Part shown: piece after piece, positions 1-5,452 of the stretch
How positions within the stretch are numbered: the stretch's first letter is position 1
How the letters are laid out: every line of letters starts with the position of its first letter
From: Candidatus Omnitrophota bacterium
GTDB taxonomy: Bacteria > Omnitrophota > Gorgyraeia > 2-02-FULL-51-18 > JAGOUK01
Length of the DNA: 16,216 nt
NCBI GenBank assembly: GCA_015231685.1
Contig: JADGBA010000014.1
Location: forward strand, 529-16,744
Reading direction: 5' to 3'
Notes under the pieces: model-generated
What the model was told of the DNA's origin: nothing
The model's input: the letters and a program-made list of their open reading frames with translations, nothing else
Databases searched by the model: none
Translations under genes and position numbers: made by a program

Positions 1-1
1 G

Positions 2-799
2 GGGGAGAGATATCCGCGGATTCAAAGGCTTCGGGAATTCCATGTGAAGTTATTCGAGGAATACAAGATTTGGCTTAAAGAGACCAATCATAAAGACAAT
101 ACGGTGAATAACCACGTCAAGGTCTTAAAGACGATCTTCAATCAGGCGGTGAAGTGGGAGATTCTAGAGAAGAATCCCGTCCGGCATGTGGGGAATATCG
201 GAGTGGAGGATGAGAAGCCGATTGTGTGTCTGGATACGCCGGAGAAGTTCGAACTCTTCTTCTCACGATGCAAGGTAATGAAGCCGGAATACTTCAACCA
301 ATACTACTGCGCAGCGAAGTTGGGGCTCCGATGGAAGGAAGTGGTGTTCCTCGAATGGGATGATATCGACTTCGAGAATCGGGTGATTCTGATTCGTAAG
401 AAGAAGAACTTCACGCCGAAGGGGAGGACGCGGAAGGACCGTAAGCCCAAGACCCGTGTTATTGCGATGCCGGCGGATGTGGTGGAGATTCTAAGGGGGC
501 TTGAGCGGAAGCAGGCACGAGTGTTCCTAAAAGACGATAAACCCATGGATCCGAAGGATAAGACATTTAGGAATTGGATTATTGCGATTGTCCGTGGAAC
601 GCAGCTTGAAGGCATGTCTCGGATGCACGAATTGCGGCATACGACGGGGCATATCTTGGGATTAACGCATAGTCTGCATGAGATTAAAGAATTCCTGGGC
701 CATACAGACATTAGAACAACAGAACGCTACGTCAGGGTGGGGGACGAAGCGAAAAGAAGCATGGCTAGAGCGCTTGAGAGGTTCGGCAATGTCTGTTGA
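2..799 (+). CDS. Tyrosine recombinase / phage-type integrase, 5' end cut by window
   Basis: Site-specific recombinase of the lambda-integrase family, which cuts and rejoins DNA through a catalytic tyrosine. The frame is open from base 2. A GTG at 44 could be read as a start, but the residues before it continue the SAM-like core-binding domain, so the gene most likely begins outside the window. The core-binding part (NTVNNHVKVLKTIFNQAVKW, then EKNP) leads into the catalytic domain. The first arginine is in GLRWKE (about 322-339), the HxxR box is HELRH (626-640), a later histidine is in FLGHTDIRTTERY, and the catalytic tyrosine codon is 728-730. All expected catalytic residues in view are present, so this end looks intact. 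It lies beside a perfect hairpin and a toxin-antitoxin pair, which suggests the edge of a genomic island or prophage. The element boundaries are not visible. Confidence 0.88.
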   Translation, partial: GERYPRIQRLREFHVKLFEEYKIWLKETNHKDNTVNNHVKVLKTIFNQAVKWEILEKNPVRHVGNIGVEDEKPIVCLDTPEKFELFFSRCKVMKPEYFNQYYCAAKLGLRWKEVVFLEWDDIDFENRVILIRKKKNFTPKGRTRKDRKPKTRVIAMPADVVEILRGLERKQARVFLKDDKPMDPKDKTFRNWIIAIVRGTQLEGMSRMHELRHTTGHILGLTHSLHEIKEFLGHTDIRTTERYVRVGDEAKRSMARALERFGNVC

Positions 800-814
800 G
801 CGACGGATTCGGAC

Positions 815-851
815 TTGCCGCTGGACATCCTACGCAGATGTCCAGCGGCAA
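815..851. repeat. Perfect 15-bp inverted repeat after the integrase gene
   Basis: The arms ttgccgctggacatc (815-829) and its exact reverse complement (837-851) are separated by 7 nt. The hairpin begins 16 bp after the integrase stop. No T-run follows, so it is not a standard intrinsic terminator. It could still protect the mRNA end, act as a bidirectional hairpin, or belong to a recombination site. The structure is certain and the role is open. Confidence 0.7.
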
Positions 852-891
852 TGGTTGTTGGAATTACGATACAATCCACTATACGGAAAAA

Positions 892-914
892 ATAATGCTA
901 ATCATAATGCTAAT
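892..914. repeat. Short tandem direct repeat (12-bp period)
   Basis: The 11-mer ataatgctaat occurs at 892-902 and again at 904-914 in an AT-rich stretch. Short direct repeats beside an integrase gene can be arm-type binding sites, but two copies of an AT-rich word could also arise by chance. Confidence 0.35.
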
Positions 915-940
915 TATTGGAATGAGTTGCGTCATTGGAG

Positions 941-970
941 GGGGATATTCCCTTCGTCCCCGCATTTTTT
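941..970 (+). terminator. Terminator-like hairpin
   Basis: Stem gggga (941-945) pairs with tcccc (957-961), and a T-run (965-970) follows after gca. The left arm can also pair locally as ggga-tat-tccc (942-952), so two alternative folds exist. It may terminate integrase transcription before the toxin-antitoxin promoter. Confidence 0.35.
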
Positions 971-975
971 CAAGG

Positions 976-1002
976 CTGCCGCTAGTTGAGGCAGTTTTTT
1001 TT
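976..1002 (+). terminator. Probable rho-independent terminator
   Basis: Stem ctgcc (976-980) pairs with ggcag (990-994), with a 9-nt loop and eight T residues (995-1002). The stem is short. Its position, directly before the relBE promoter and after the integrase region, fits insulation of the two units. Confidence 0.5.
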
Positions 1003-1029
1003 GATTTATATGTATAACAATGTTATACT
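1001..1029 (+). promoter_or_regulatory. Promoter with embedded palindromic operator for relBE
   Basis: A -35 TTGATT (1001-1006) and a -10 TATACT (1024-1029) are separated by 17 bp. The spacer and -10 contain a perfect palindrome gtataac-aat-gttatac (1012-1028). RelB-type antitoxins usually bind such a palindrome at their own promoter, with the toxin as co-repressor, so this is the likely autoregulatory operator. The predicted transcription start near 1036 leaves a very short leader carrying the GGAGGT ribosome site (1037-1042). Confidence 0.65.
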
Positions 1030-1047
1030 TATGAACGGAGGTGGTTC

Positions 1048-1266
1048 ATGACGAAACTCAAGGCATTCCGGCTCGATTCTAAATTGGTGATGAAGTTGAG
1101 CGCGCTTTCAAAAAAAACCAAAAGAAGTGAAAAACATTTCGTTGAAGAAGCGCTGATTCATTATTTCAATGATTATGAAGATGCCATGATCGCAAGGGAG
1201 CGTTTTGAAGACCCTCATACCGAACTTCTTTCTTCGCGTGAATTGAAAAGGCGATTGAGTGTATAA
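1048..1266 (+). CDS. relB: RelB-like ribbon-helix-helix antitoxin
   Basis: Antitoxin of a type II toxin-antitoxin pair. It is expected to bind and neutralise the RelE-like toxin encoded next and to repress the shared promoter. The 72-residue protein has an N-terminal ribbon-helix-helix pattern (KLKAFRLDSKLVMKLSALSK, then a helix ending FVEEALIHYF). Its C-terminal tail (YEDAMIARERFEDP, then SSRELKRRL) resembles RelB-family antitoxins that wrap the toxin. The ATG at 1048 has GGAGGT 5 bp upstream. The stop overlaps the toxin start by 8 bp, which is typical of translational coupling in these modules. Family assignment is by pattern recognition, and a CopG-family label would also fit the N-terminus. 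The pair is AT-rich compared with the carotenoid operon, which fits horizontal acquisition. Confidence 0.82.
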   Translation: MTKLKAFRLDSKLVMKLSALSKKTKRSEKHFVEEALIHYFNDYEDAMIARERFEDPHTELLSSRELKRRLSV

Positions 1267-1513
1267 AGTCGTTTATGCGAGCCAGGTTGAGCACGATCTT
1301 TGTAAGCTCAGCACAAGTACGACCCGAAAGATCCTCGATAGGATCGAGAAATATCTTTGCAATGACCCGACGGTGTTAGGAAAAGCTTTAAAAGGGGAAT
1401 ATCAGGGGTATTGGCGCTATCGTTGGGGCAATTATCGTGTTATCTACAAACTATCGCAAAAAGAGTTGTTGGTTATTATCTTGCGAATTGCGCACAGAAA
1501 GAATGTATATTGA
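1259..1513 (+). CDS. relE: RelE/ParE-superfamily toxin (probable mRNA interferase)
   Basis: This 84-residue protein has the compact RelE fold pattern: a helical N-terminal half (SQVEHDLCKLSTSTTRKILDRI), then LKGEYQGYWRYRWGNYRVIY, and a closing strand VIILRIAHRKNVY. RelE toxins cleave mRNA in the ribosomal A site. The basic and aromatic residues of that chemistry are plausibly the arginines in YWRYRWGNYRV and RIAHRK and the final tyrosine. A ParE-type gyrase poison is less likely but not excluded. Translation starts at GTG 1259 inside the antitoxin gene, overlapping it by 8 bp. The stop is only 7 bp from the end of the convergent minus-strand gene. Both genes of the pair are full length, so the module is probably functional. 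Confidence 0.83.
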   Translation: MYKVVYASQVEHDLCKLSTSTTRKILDRIEKYLCNDPTVLGKALKGEYQGYWRYRWGNYRVIYKLSQKELLVIILRIAHRKNVY

Positions 1514-1520
1514 ACGCCCA

Positions 1521-2108
1521 TTATTTTTTGGCAACGCCGGGGCTGCAGGAAAAGGCTTTTTCCATCTTTTTTAAGATTGCTTTTTCTTCCGGGGAAATCT
1601 GAAGCATCACGCCCATGACCCCTCCGGTGGCTTGTGCGACTTTTTTGGCTTTATCGAGAATTTCTGTCTCAAAAGTCTTGCACTCCGAAGCGCTCATGTT
1701 TTCACAGATGCCGGCGATATAATGTGTCCACGCTTCCAATAATTTAGCGGTAGGGCGGTGCTTGAGCCAATTCTCCAAAAGATCGTAATCCGTCGAGCCT
1801 TTCTTGATGCCGTTCTCGGCTGCGATTTCGAGAACGATTCTGCGCTCTTTTTCGTCGGCCTTTCCGTCCGCCCAAGCCACCTCAACCAGCGGGACAACCG
1901 CAATCGAAGCCAACAAAGCAGGCGAAACCTCCAATTCCATCAACTTGTTTAATATGCGGGAATTGTGGATTCCGGACACTTCCTGCAGGGTTTTGAGGGT
2001 CTGCTTCATTTTGTGCAGCTTTCTTTGCTGCTCGAGCAGCTCCTCATCACGTTTTCTGAAAAAGGCGTCCTCAAGACTGCGTCCGCGCATGGAAATAATT
2101 TTGTTCAT
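1521..2108 (-). CDS. Uncharacterised protein with a TerB-like helical domain
   Basis: I recognise no specific function for this 195-residue, probably cytoplasmic protein. The N-terminal 50 residues are highly charged and likely coiled-coil (EELLEQQRKLHKMKQTLKTL). Residues about 70-100 contain VEVAWADGKADEKERRIVLE, a pattern found in TerB-like domains of tellurite-resistance-associated and other proteins, where acidic residues can bind metal. A conserved-looking DYDLLENWLKHRP block follows. The C-terminus (ISPEEKAILKKMEKAF) is another helix. The ATG at 2108 has GGGAG about 8 bp upstream on the minus strand. It converges on relE with 7 bp between stops. No neighbouring ter genes are present, so a tellurite role should not be assumed. 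Confidence 0.7.
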   Translation of the reverse strand: MNKIISMRGRSLEDAFFRKRDEELLEQQRKLHKMKQTLKTLQEVSGIHNSRILNKLMELEVSPALLASIAVVPLVEVAWADGKADEKERRIVLEIAAENGIKKGSTDYDLLENWLKHRPTAKLLEAWTHYIAGICENMSASECKTFETEILDKAKKVAQATGGVMGVMLQISPEEKAILKKMEKAFSCSPGVAKK

Positions 2109-2157
2109 TGCCCGTCTCCCGTCCGTTTTGCCTCAAGAACTGCCTGAATGCCGGCGT

Positions 2158-2183
2158 GGACTTGTGAGTCTGGTGGCAAGTCC
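2158..2183. repeat. Hairpin upstream of the TerB-like gene
   Basis: ggacttg (2158-2164) and caagtcc (2177-2183) form a perfect 7-bp stem with a 12-nt loop, about 50 bp upstream of the minus-strand start at 2108. It could lie in the leader of that gene or be an operator. No repressor is suggested by the sequence. Confidence 0.35.
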
Positions 2184-2229
2184 GTTGTGATTCACGCCAA
2201 TTGATCAACGATCCCCATCGTGAAAGTCA

Positions 2230-2463
2230 TCAAAAAAAGGTACGAATGTTTCTATGATACCCAAGACGATGATGTAATGCATACCCCCGCACCTTGGATT
2301 TTGCATCCTTGATCATGCGATTGGCTTGCCTCCGAGCTTCTCCCATGATGGTTTCGGCCTTGGCCTCGGTCACGCCCCGGGCCTTGATCTTGCCGGTGAG
2401 GCCTTGAGCATTAAGGGCATTATAACCGTTTTTACAGTCATGATCACCGCTTTTGCACGCTCT
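2230..2463 (-). pseudogene. Possible coding remnant, no start codon
   Basis: The minus strand is open for 77 codons between a TAA (2464-2466) and a TGA (2230-2232), with no plausible start near the upstream end. The reading has a protein-like stretch (LTGKIKARGVTEAKAETIMG, then EARRQANRMIKDAK) of alternating alanine and charged residues that would form an amphipathic helix. I do not recognise a family. It may be the decayed middle of a gene or chance. A plus-strand reading of 2326-2553 covers the same bases and looks less protein-like. Confidence 0.22.
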
Positions 2464-2473
2464 TTAGAGCGTG
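2456..2473. repeat. 18-bp palindrome
   Basis: cacgctct and agagcgtg flank a central tt as a perfect 8-bp inverted repeat. Only two bases separate the arms, so a DNA-binding dimer site is more likely than an RNA hairpin. A minus-strand TATAAT hexamer lies nearby (2420-2425). No regulator can be assigned. Confidence 0.4.
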
Positions 2474-2496
2474 ATAAAATGGTTATGGTTTTTTGC

Positions 2497-2511
2497 TTTA
2501 CCTGGGGTAAA
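2497..2511. repeat. 6-bp inverted repeat, possible operator
   Basis: tttacc (2497-2502) and ggtaaa (2506-2511) are perfect inverted repeats around tgg, about 100 bp upstream of the receptor start. The size suits a dimeric repressor site, but there is no independent support. Confidence 0.25.
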
Positions 2512-2615
2512 TCCACGGCATTTTACGGCAGGCGTGAGGCGGACGATTTATAAATACCCCTGGGTTTTTTTTGGGTTAATTGTAAACCGGAGAACAAACA
2601 AAGTTGACATTACAT

Positions 2616-4577
2616 ATGCGCGGAGAACGTGGGGGCGGCGAATATGGGGGCAAGTGTGGGGACAGTCCCCTGCGGGGACAGTCCCCGCGTCGGTTGTTGT
2701 GGGTGATATTTGTTTTGATGATGGTTTTGATGGCTCGCCCGGGTTGGGGGGAGGACGATCCGGCAGGGTCGTGGGAAGGGATTCGTCTCGAGCGGATGAG
2801 TCCGGGTGTTGGGGGTGCTGTTGGGGATACCGTTGGGGATACCGTTGGGGACAGTCCCCTTCGGGGACAGTCCCCGATAGCTTGGGGACAGTCCCCGACA
2901 GCTTGGGGACAAGCCCCTTCGGGGACGGTTCCCGATAGCTTGGGGGTGGCCTCTGATCTCTTCGATCTTTTGTCTTTGGATAGCGCGGTGTTTGTGGCCG
3001 AGCGGGGAGCGGGGGGTGTACAGGCGGATGTGGGAATCCGGGGGGCGACGCCTGAGGAGACGGTGGTTTCCATTAACGGGGCTTCGGTCAACGATCCGCA
3101 GACGGCGCATCACAATCTGGATATTCCGATTCCGATGAGCGCGCTTGAGTCCATTCAGATCACGAAGGCGGCCTCGCCCTATTTCTTTGGGCAGGGGGCG
3201 ATGGGCGGAAACTTGAACCTTGTGACACGCCGGCCGGAAGAAAACATTTGCCAGGGAAAAGCGGCGTACGGAAGTGAAGACACGCGGGAGACGGGGTTTT
3301 ATGTTTCGCGCGCGGACAATGAAGCGGGCGTCAACGCCGCTTTCGAAGAAAGAAGCTCGGACGGCTGGCGCCACAATACGGATGCGCGTACGATGGCCGC
3401 GTCTTCGTCGGTTCTCTGGGAGCCAACTTCCAACATTTCCACCTACGCTCTCGCGGCTTATGGAGAAAAGGAATTCGGCGCCAACGGCTTCTATGGTGCG
3501 TACGATTCCAAGGAGTGGACGGACACCACTTACCTGTCATGGAATACGGAGCTTCGCTTTGAGGATTGGACGTTGAAGCCGCAGCTTTATTCCCGGCGGC
3601 ATCATGACAAGTACATTCTCGATGTCTGGAGACCGGATTATTACCGCAACGATCATCAGACCGATATCCGGGGACTCATTGTGGAAGGCGAAAAGCTCTG
3701 GAAGGGCCTTGGGATTCTGACGGCCGGTGTGAATGCCGTCGAAGAAAAGCTTATTTCCAATCGTCTGGGACGCAGGGGCCGGGATCGTTTCTCGTCGTTT
3801 GTGTCCTGGCGCGCTTATGAAGATTCGGCGCGGGGGTATGACGTGTTTGTCCGGTTGGATGATTTTTCGCCCTACGGGACCAAGGTGCTGCCGGGTGGCG
3901 GGTTGTATATGCGCCCGATGCCAAAGCTCAAGCTGCGTTCAACCGTTTCTGCGGCGGCGAGGGCTCCGACTTTTACGGAACTCTATTACGTCAGTCCGGC
4001 GAATGTCGGGAATCCGGATCTGGCGGCCGAAAACGCCCTGAACGTTGACGCGGGAATGGAATGGGGGGACGCGGAGAGGGATGCGGTGACGGGAGGGGTG
4101 GAATTTTTTGAACGGTGGTCGGATGATCTGATCGATTGGGTCAAGGACCGTTCGTCCCAAAGCGCTTATGTGGCGCGCAATGTCACGCGTACGGTGAGCC
4201 GCGGTCTGGAAGTCTCCGCGGAGGTGCAGCCGGCGCGATGGTGGCGCCTCTCCGGTAATTATACTTTGATCCGTTCTGATATCCAAAAGGACCCGGCGGT
4301 CATTTCCAAATACGCGCTGAATCACCCGGAGCATCGGGCGGTGCTGCGGGCGGCGCTTTTTTTGGCGGCGGGCGAACAGGACGTGACGCTGAGTTATCAG
4401 GACAAAAGCGGCATGTACAGCGAGGTGCTGGTGGATGCGACGCTGCGATACCGGCTGAGGCCGGATTGCCTGCTTTTTTTGAAAATGAAAAATCTCGGGA
4501 ATACCTCGCACGAGGATTTTTTGGACAGCCCTCTGCCGGGGAGAGAATTTCTGGCCGGGCTGACTTTTGATCTCTAG
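2616..4577 (+). CDS. TonB-dependent outer-membrane receptor with repeat-derived N-terminal segments
   Basis: Outer-membrane active-transport receptor, powered by TonB, for an unknown ligand such as a siderophore, cobalamin or another chelate. From ATG 2616 it is 653 residues. A hydrophobic signal segment (LLWVIFVLMMVLMARPGWG) spans residues 27-45. The plug domain begins near residue 110: VGIRGATPEETVVSINGASV, then SALESIQITKAASPYFFGQG and GGNLNLVTRRP. A beta-barrel follows, including the typical NVGNPDLAAENALN block, and the protein ends AGLTFDL. GGGGACAGTCCCC palindromes are translated in frame at residues 15-25 and about 68-109, giving GDSPLRGQSP both times. No TonB box is obvious between signal and plug. 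The start is uncertain: no Shine-Dalgarno precedes 2616, and TTG 2694 or 2697, just after the first palindrome pair, would give a shorter signal peptide. Barrel size fits BtuB-like receptors, but no cobalamin riboswitch is visible. Confidence 0.87.
   Translation: MRGERGGGEYGGKCGDSPLRGQSPRRLLWVIFVLMMVLMARPGWGEDDPAGSWEGIRLERMSPGVGGAVGDTVGDTVGDSPLRGQSPIAWGQSPTAWGQAPSGTVPDSLGVASDLFDLLSLDSAVFVAERGAGGVQADVGIRGATPEETVVSINGASVNDPQTAHHNLDIPIPMSALESIQITKAASPYFFGQGAMGGNLNLVTRRPEENICQGKAAYGSEDTRETGFYVSRADNEAGVNAAFEERSSDGWRHNTDARTMAASSSVLWEPTSNISTYALAAYGEKEFGANGFYGAYDSKEWTDTTYLSWNTELRFEDWTLKPQLYSRRHHDKYILDVWRPDYYRNDHQTDIRGLIVEGEKLWKGLGILTAGVNAVEEKLISNRLGRRGRDRFSSFVSWRAYEDSARGYDVFVRLDDFSPYGTKVLPGGGLYMRPMPKLKLRSTVSAAARAPTFTELYYVSPANVGNPDLAAENALNVDAGMEWGDAERDAVTGGVEFFERWSDDLIDWVKDRSSQSAYVARNVTRTVSRGLEVSAEVQPARWWRLSGNYTLIRSDIQKDPAVISKYALNHPEHRAVLRAALFLAAGEQDVTLSYQDKSGMYSEVLVDATLRYRLRPDCLLFLKMKNLGNTSHEDFLDSPLPGREFLAGLTFDL
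2658..2688. repeat. REP-like palindrome pair in the receptor 5' end
   Basis: Two copies of ggggacagtcccc lie at 2658-2670 and 2674-2686. The second extends to a 17-bp palindrome, gcggggacagtccccgc (2672-2688), perfect apart from its centre. They belong to the repeat family at 2847-2933, 5253-5298 and 16002-16154. Depending on the true start codon they are either in the leader or in the first codons of the receptor gene. Confidence 0.8.
2819..2854. repeat. 12-bp tandem repeat, three copies, in the receptor gene
   Basis: The unit (c/t)gttggggatac is repeated with a 12-bp period, and the last copy runs into the palindrome cluster as cgttggggacag. It encodes VGDT-VGDT-VGDS. A period divisible by three keeps the frame, so copy number could vary without breaking the receptor. 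Confidence 0.65.
2847..2933. repeat. Cluster of five REP-like palindromes inside the receptor gene
   Basis: Exact ggggacagtcccc copies occur at 2847-2859, 2863-2875 and 2884-2896. Diverged copies are at 2905-2917 (ggggacaagcccc) and 2921-2933 (ggggacggttccc). They are joined by short linkers (ttc, gatagctt, gacagctt). The element has no stop codon in this frame and encodes a Gly-Gln-Ser-Pro-rich linker between the signal peptide and the plug domain. Confidence 0.85.
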
Positions 4578-4598
4578 TCATCCCAGAATATCGGTACT

Positions 4599-4685
4599 AT
4601 GGCAAGCCGCGTCGATGGTCTGATTGTCGGCGGCGGGCCGGCGGGTAACCGGCGCGCTTTAAGATTGCCAAACAAGCATAGGTAA
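4599..4685 (+). pseudogene. Remnant of an FAD-dependent oxidoreductase N-terminus
   Basis: An ATG-initiated 28-codon frame reads MASRVDGLIVGGGPAGNRRA followed by eight more residues and a stop. DGLIVGGGPAG is the classic GxGxxG dinucleotide-binding start of flavoproteins such as geranylgeranyl reductases, lycopene cyclases and halogenases, where several hundred residues should follow. Here the frame stops at once and the next gene begins. This is best read as the stump of a deleted gene. Chance formation of such a motif directly after a plausible start is possible but unlikely. The related flavoprotein at 10430 has the same motif. Confidence 0.5.
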
Positions 4686-4699
4686 GTAATAATATACTC

Positions 4700-5173
4700 G
4701 TGATAGCAAAATATAGTATTTTCAGTCTCGTTGTAATCTTGGGAGTTGCCGTGCTTGTGGCGTCGGCTCAGGAAACAGCTTTTGGCAATGAGCGTTACAC
4801 CGACCGTGGTGATAACACGATCGCGGATAGCATGACGGGACTCTTGTGGATCAAGGATGCCGCGGCTGTGCCCGAGCTTGCCGGAGGGCAGATGTTGTGG
4901 AAAGAGGCCGCGGACGCTTGCGATGATCTTGTCTTCGCGGATATCGGGCCGCAACAGTGGAAGTTGCCGCTCATCAACAGCAAGTTCAAGAATCCCCAGA
5001 TTGATGCCGGTTTTTTTGTCTGTGAAAGCAATCCCTACTGGTCGGCCACGCCGTATACTCCCGGTATTCGCGCGTGGACGGTCAACTTCAAAAACGGGAT
5101 GCTCGGTTCCTACGACAAAGATACGCCGGACAAGCCCGCCAAGCATTACGTTCGTTGTGTGACCCGTATATAG
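4700..5173 (+). CDS. Exported DUF1566 (Lcl C-terminal-like) domain protein
   Basis: This is a 157-residue secreted or periplasmic protein of unknown function. An N-terminal Sec signal (KYSIFSLVVILGVAVLVASA) is followed by a typical DUF1566 domain: RYTDRGDNTIADSMTGLLWI near residue 32, a tryptophan-rich middle (WKEAADACDDL, QQWKLPLINS), then YWSATPYTPGIRAWTVNFKN and a final HYVRCVTRI. Such domains occur in exported adhesin-like or lectin-like proteins, often alone. GTG 4700 is chosen because it gives a complete signal peptide. It lies close behind possible promoter hexamers (TTGCCA 4665-4670, AATAAT 4688-4693), so the leader would be very short. It stands alone between the flavoprotein remnant and the repeat region and need not relate to the carotenoid operon. 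Confidence 0.8.
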   Translation: MIAKYSIFSLVVILGVAVLVASAQETAFGNERYTDRGDNTIADSMTGLLWIKDAAAVPELAGGQMLWKEAADACDDLVFADIGPQQWKLPLINSKFKNPQIDAGFFVCESNPYWSATPYTPGIRAWTVNFKNGMLGSYDKDTPDKPAKHYVRCVTRI

Positions 5174-5216
5174 GGGGTGGGGTGTTCGGGTTTTGAGTTC
5201 CGGTTGTAGGTTCGGC

Positions 5217-5298
5217 TTTTGATATGGGATAGTGCCTTTTGCTTTTCGATATGGGGACAGTCCCTCGAGTGCAGTACGAGCCCTGGGGGACTGTCCCC
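5217..5298. repeat. REP-like inverted repeat upstream of the carotenoid operon
   Basis: ggggacagtccc (5253-5264) and gggactgtcccc (5287-5298) are a perfect 12-bp inverted pair, with an inner stem ctcg/cgag (5264-5267, 5277-5280). The left arm is preceded by ttttcgatat. A diverged copy of the same block (cttttgatatgggatagtgcc) starts at 5217. The first 22 bases of the unit (5243-5264) recur exactly on the opposite strand at 16120-16141. Confidence 0.8.
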
Positions 5299-5378
5299 GA
5301 TTCCTGGCCCTGATTGCTGGCCCCGATTGCTGTCCCCGATTCTTGGCCCTGATTGCTGTCCCTGATTCCTGGCCCCGA
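5295..5378. repeat. 13-bp tandem repeat array, six copies plus a partial
   Basis: Units of consensus ccc(c/t)gatt(c/g)ctg(g/t) start at 5295, 5308, 5321, 5334, 5347 and 5360, all exactly 13 bp, and a partial seventh (ccccga) ends at 5378. The first unit begins with the right half of the GGGGACTGTCCCC palindrome, so the array seems to have grown out of a REP-like element. It lies about 75 bp before the first carotenoid gene. There are no spacers, so it is not CRISPR. Confidence 0.8.
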
Positions 5379-5395
5379 ACGAACCTATTGGGGGC

Positions 5396-5425
5396 TGGAC
5401 CTGCCTGCGGTTGAAGTAATACAAT
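5396..5425 (+). promoter_or_regulatory. Weak candidate promoter for the carotenoid operon
   Basis: TGGACC (5396-5401) and TACAAT (5420-5425) are 18 bp apart and resemble -35 and -10 hexamers. The match is modest, and an alternative sigma factor or a site inside the upstream repeats is equally possible. The crtN ribosome site is AAAGGG (5436-5441), 11 bp before the ATG. Confidence 0.3.
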
Positions 5426-5452
5426 ACCCGTTCTGAAAGGGTCACTACCTAT

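Larger units (their letters stand above)
2109..2615. other. About 500 bp without a complete gene
   Basis: This stretch separates the minus-strand TerB-like gene from the plus-strand receptor gene, so it should hold both promoters. It contains a 7-bp hairpin near the TerB-like start, a possible minus-strand coding remnant (2230-2463), an 18-bp palindrome (2456-2473) and a 6-bp inverted repeat (2497-2511). It also has a T-run (2566-2573) and a TTGACA hexamer (2604-2609) with no matching -10. No RNA gene or riboswitch was recognised. Confidence 0.6.

Noticed and set aside
940..964. tRNA 3' end as an attachment core
   Set aside because: ttcccttcgtccccgca superficially resembles a tRNA T-arm and acceptor end, but the preceding bases do not form a proper T-stem and loop and no tRNA body is present.
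678..1017. Short plus-strand open frames after the integrase
   Set aside because: They overlap the integrase end and a hairpin- and terminator-rich stretch, lack ribosome sites and do not look like proteins.
2109..2615. Cobalamin or other riboswitch before the receptor gene
   Set aside because: No B12-box-like or other recognised aptamer core was seen. The inverted repeats present are short and isolated.
2576..3374. Minus-strand open frames opposite the receptor 5' end
   Set aside because: They exist because the GGGGACAGTCCCC palindromes are stop-free on both strands. They carry no recognisable domain.
5295..5378. CRISPR array
   Set aside because: The 13-bp units abut directly with no spacers and vary among themselves. 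It is a tandem repeat.
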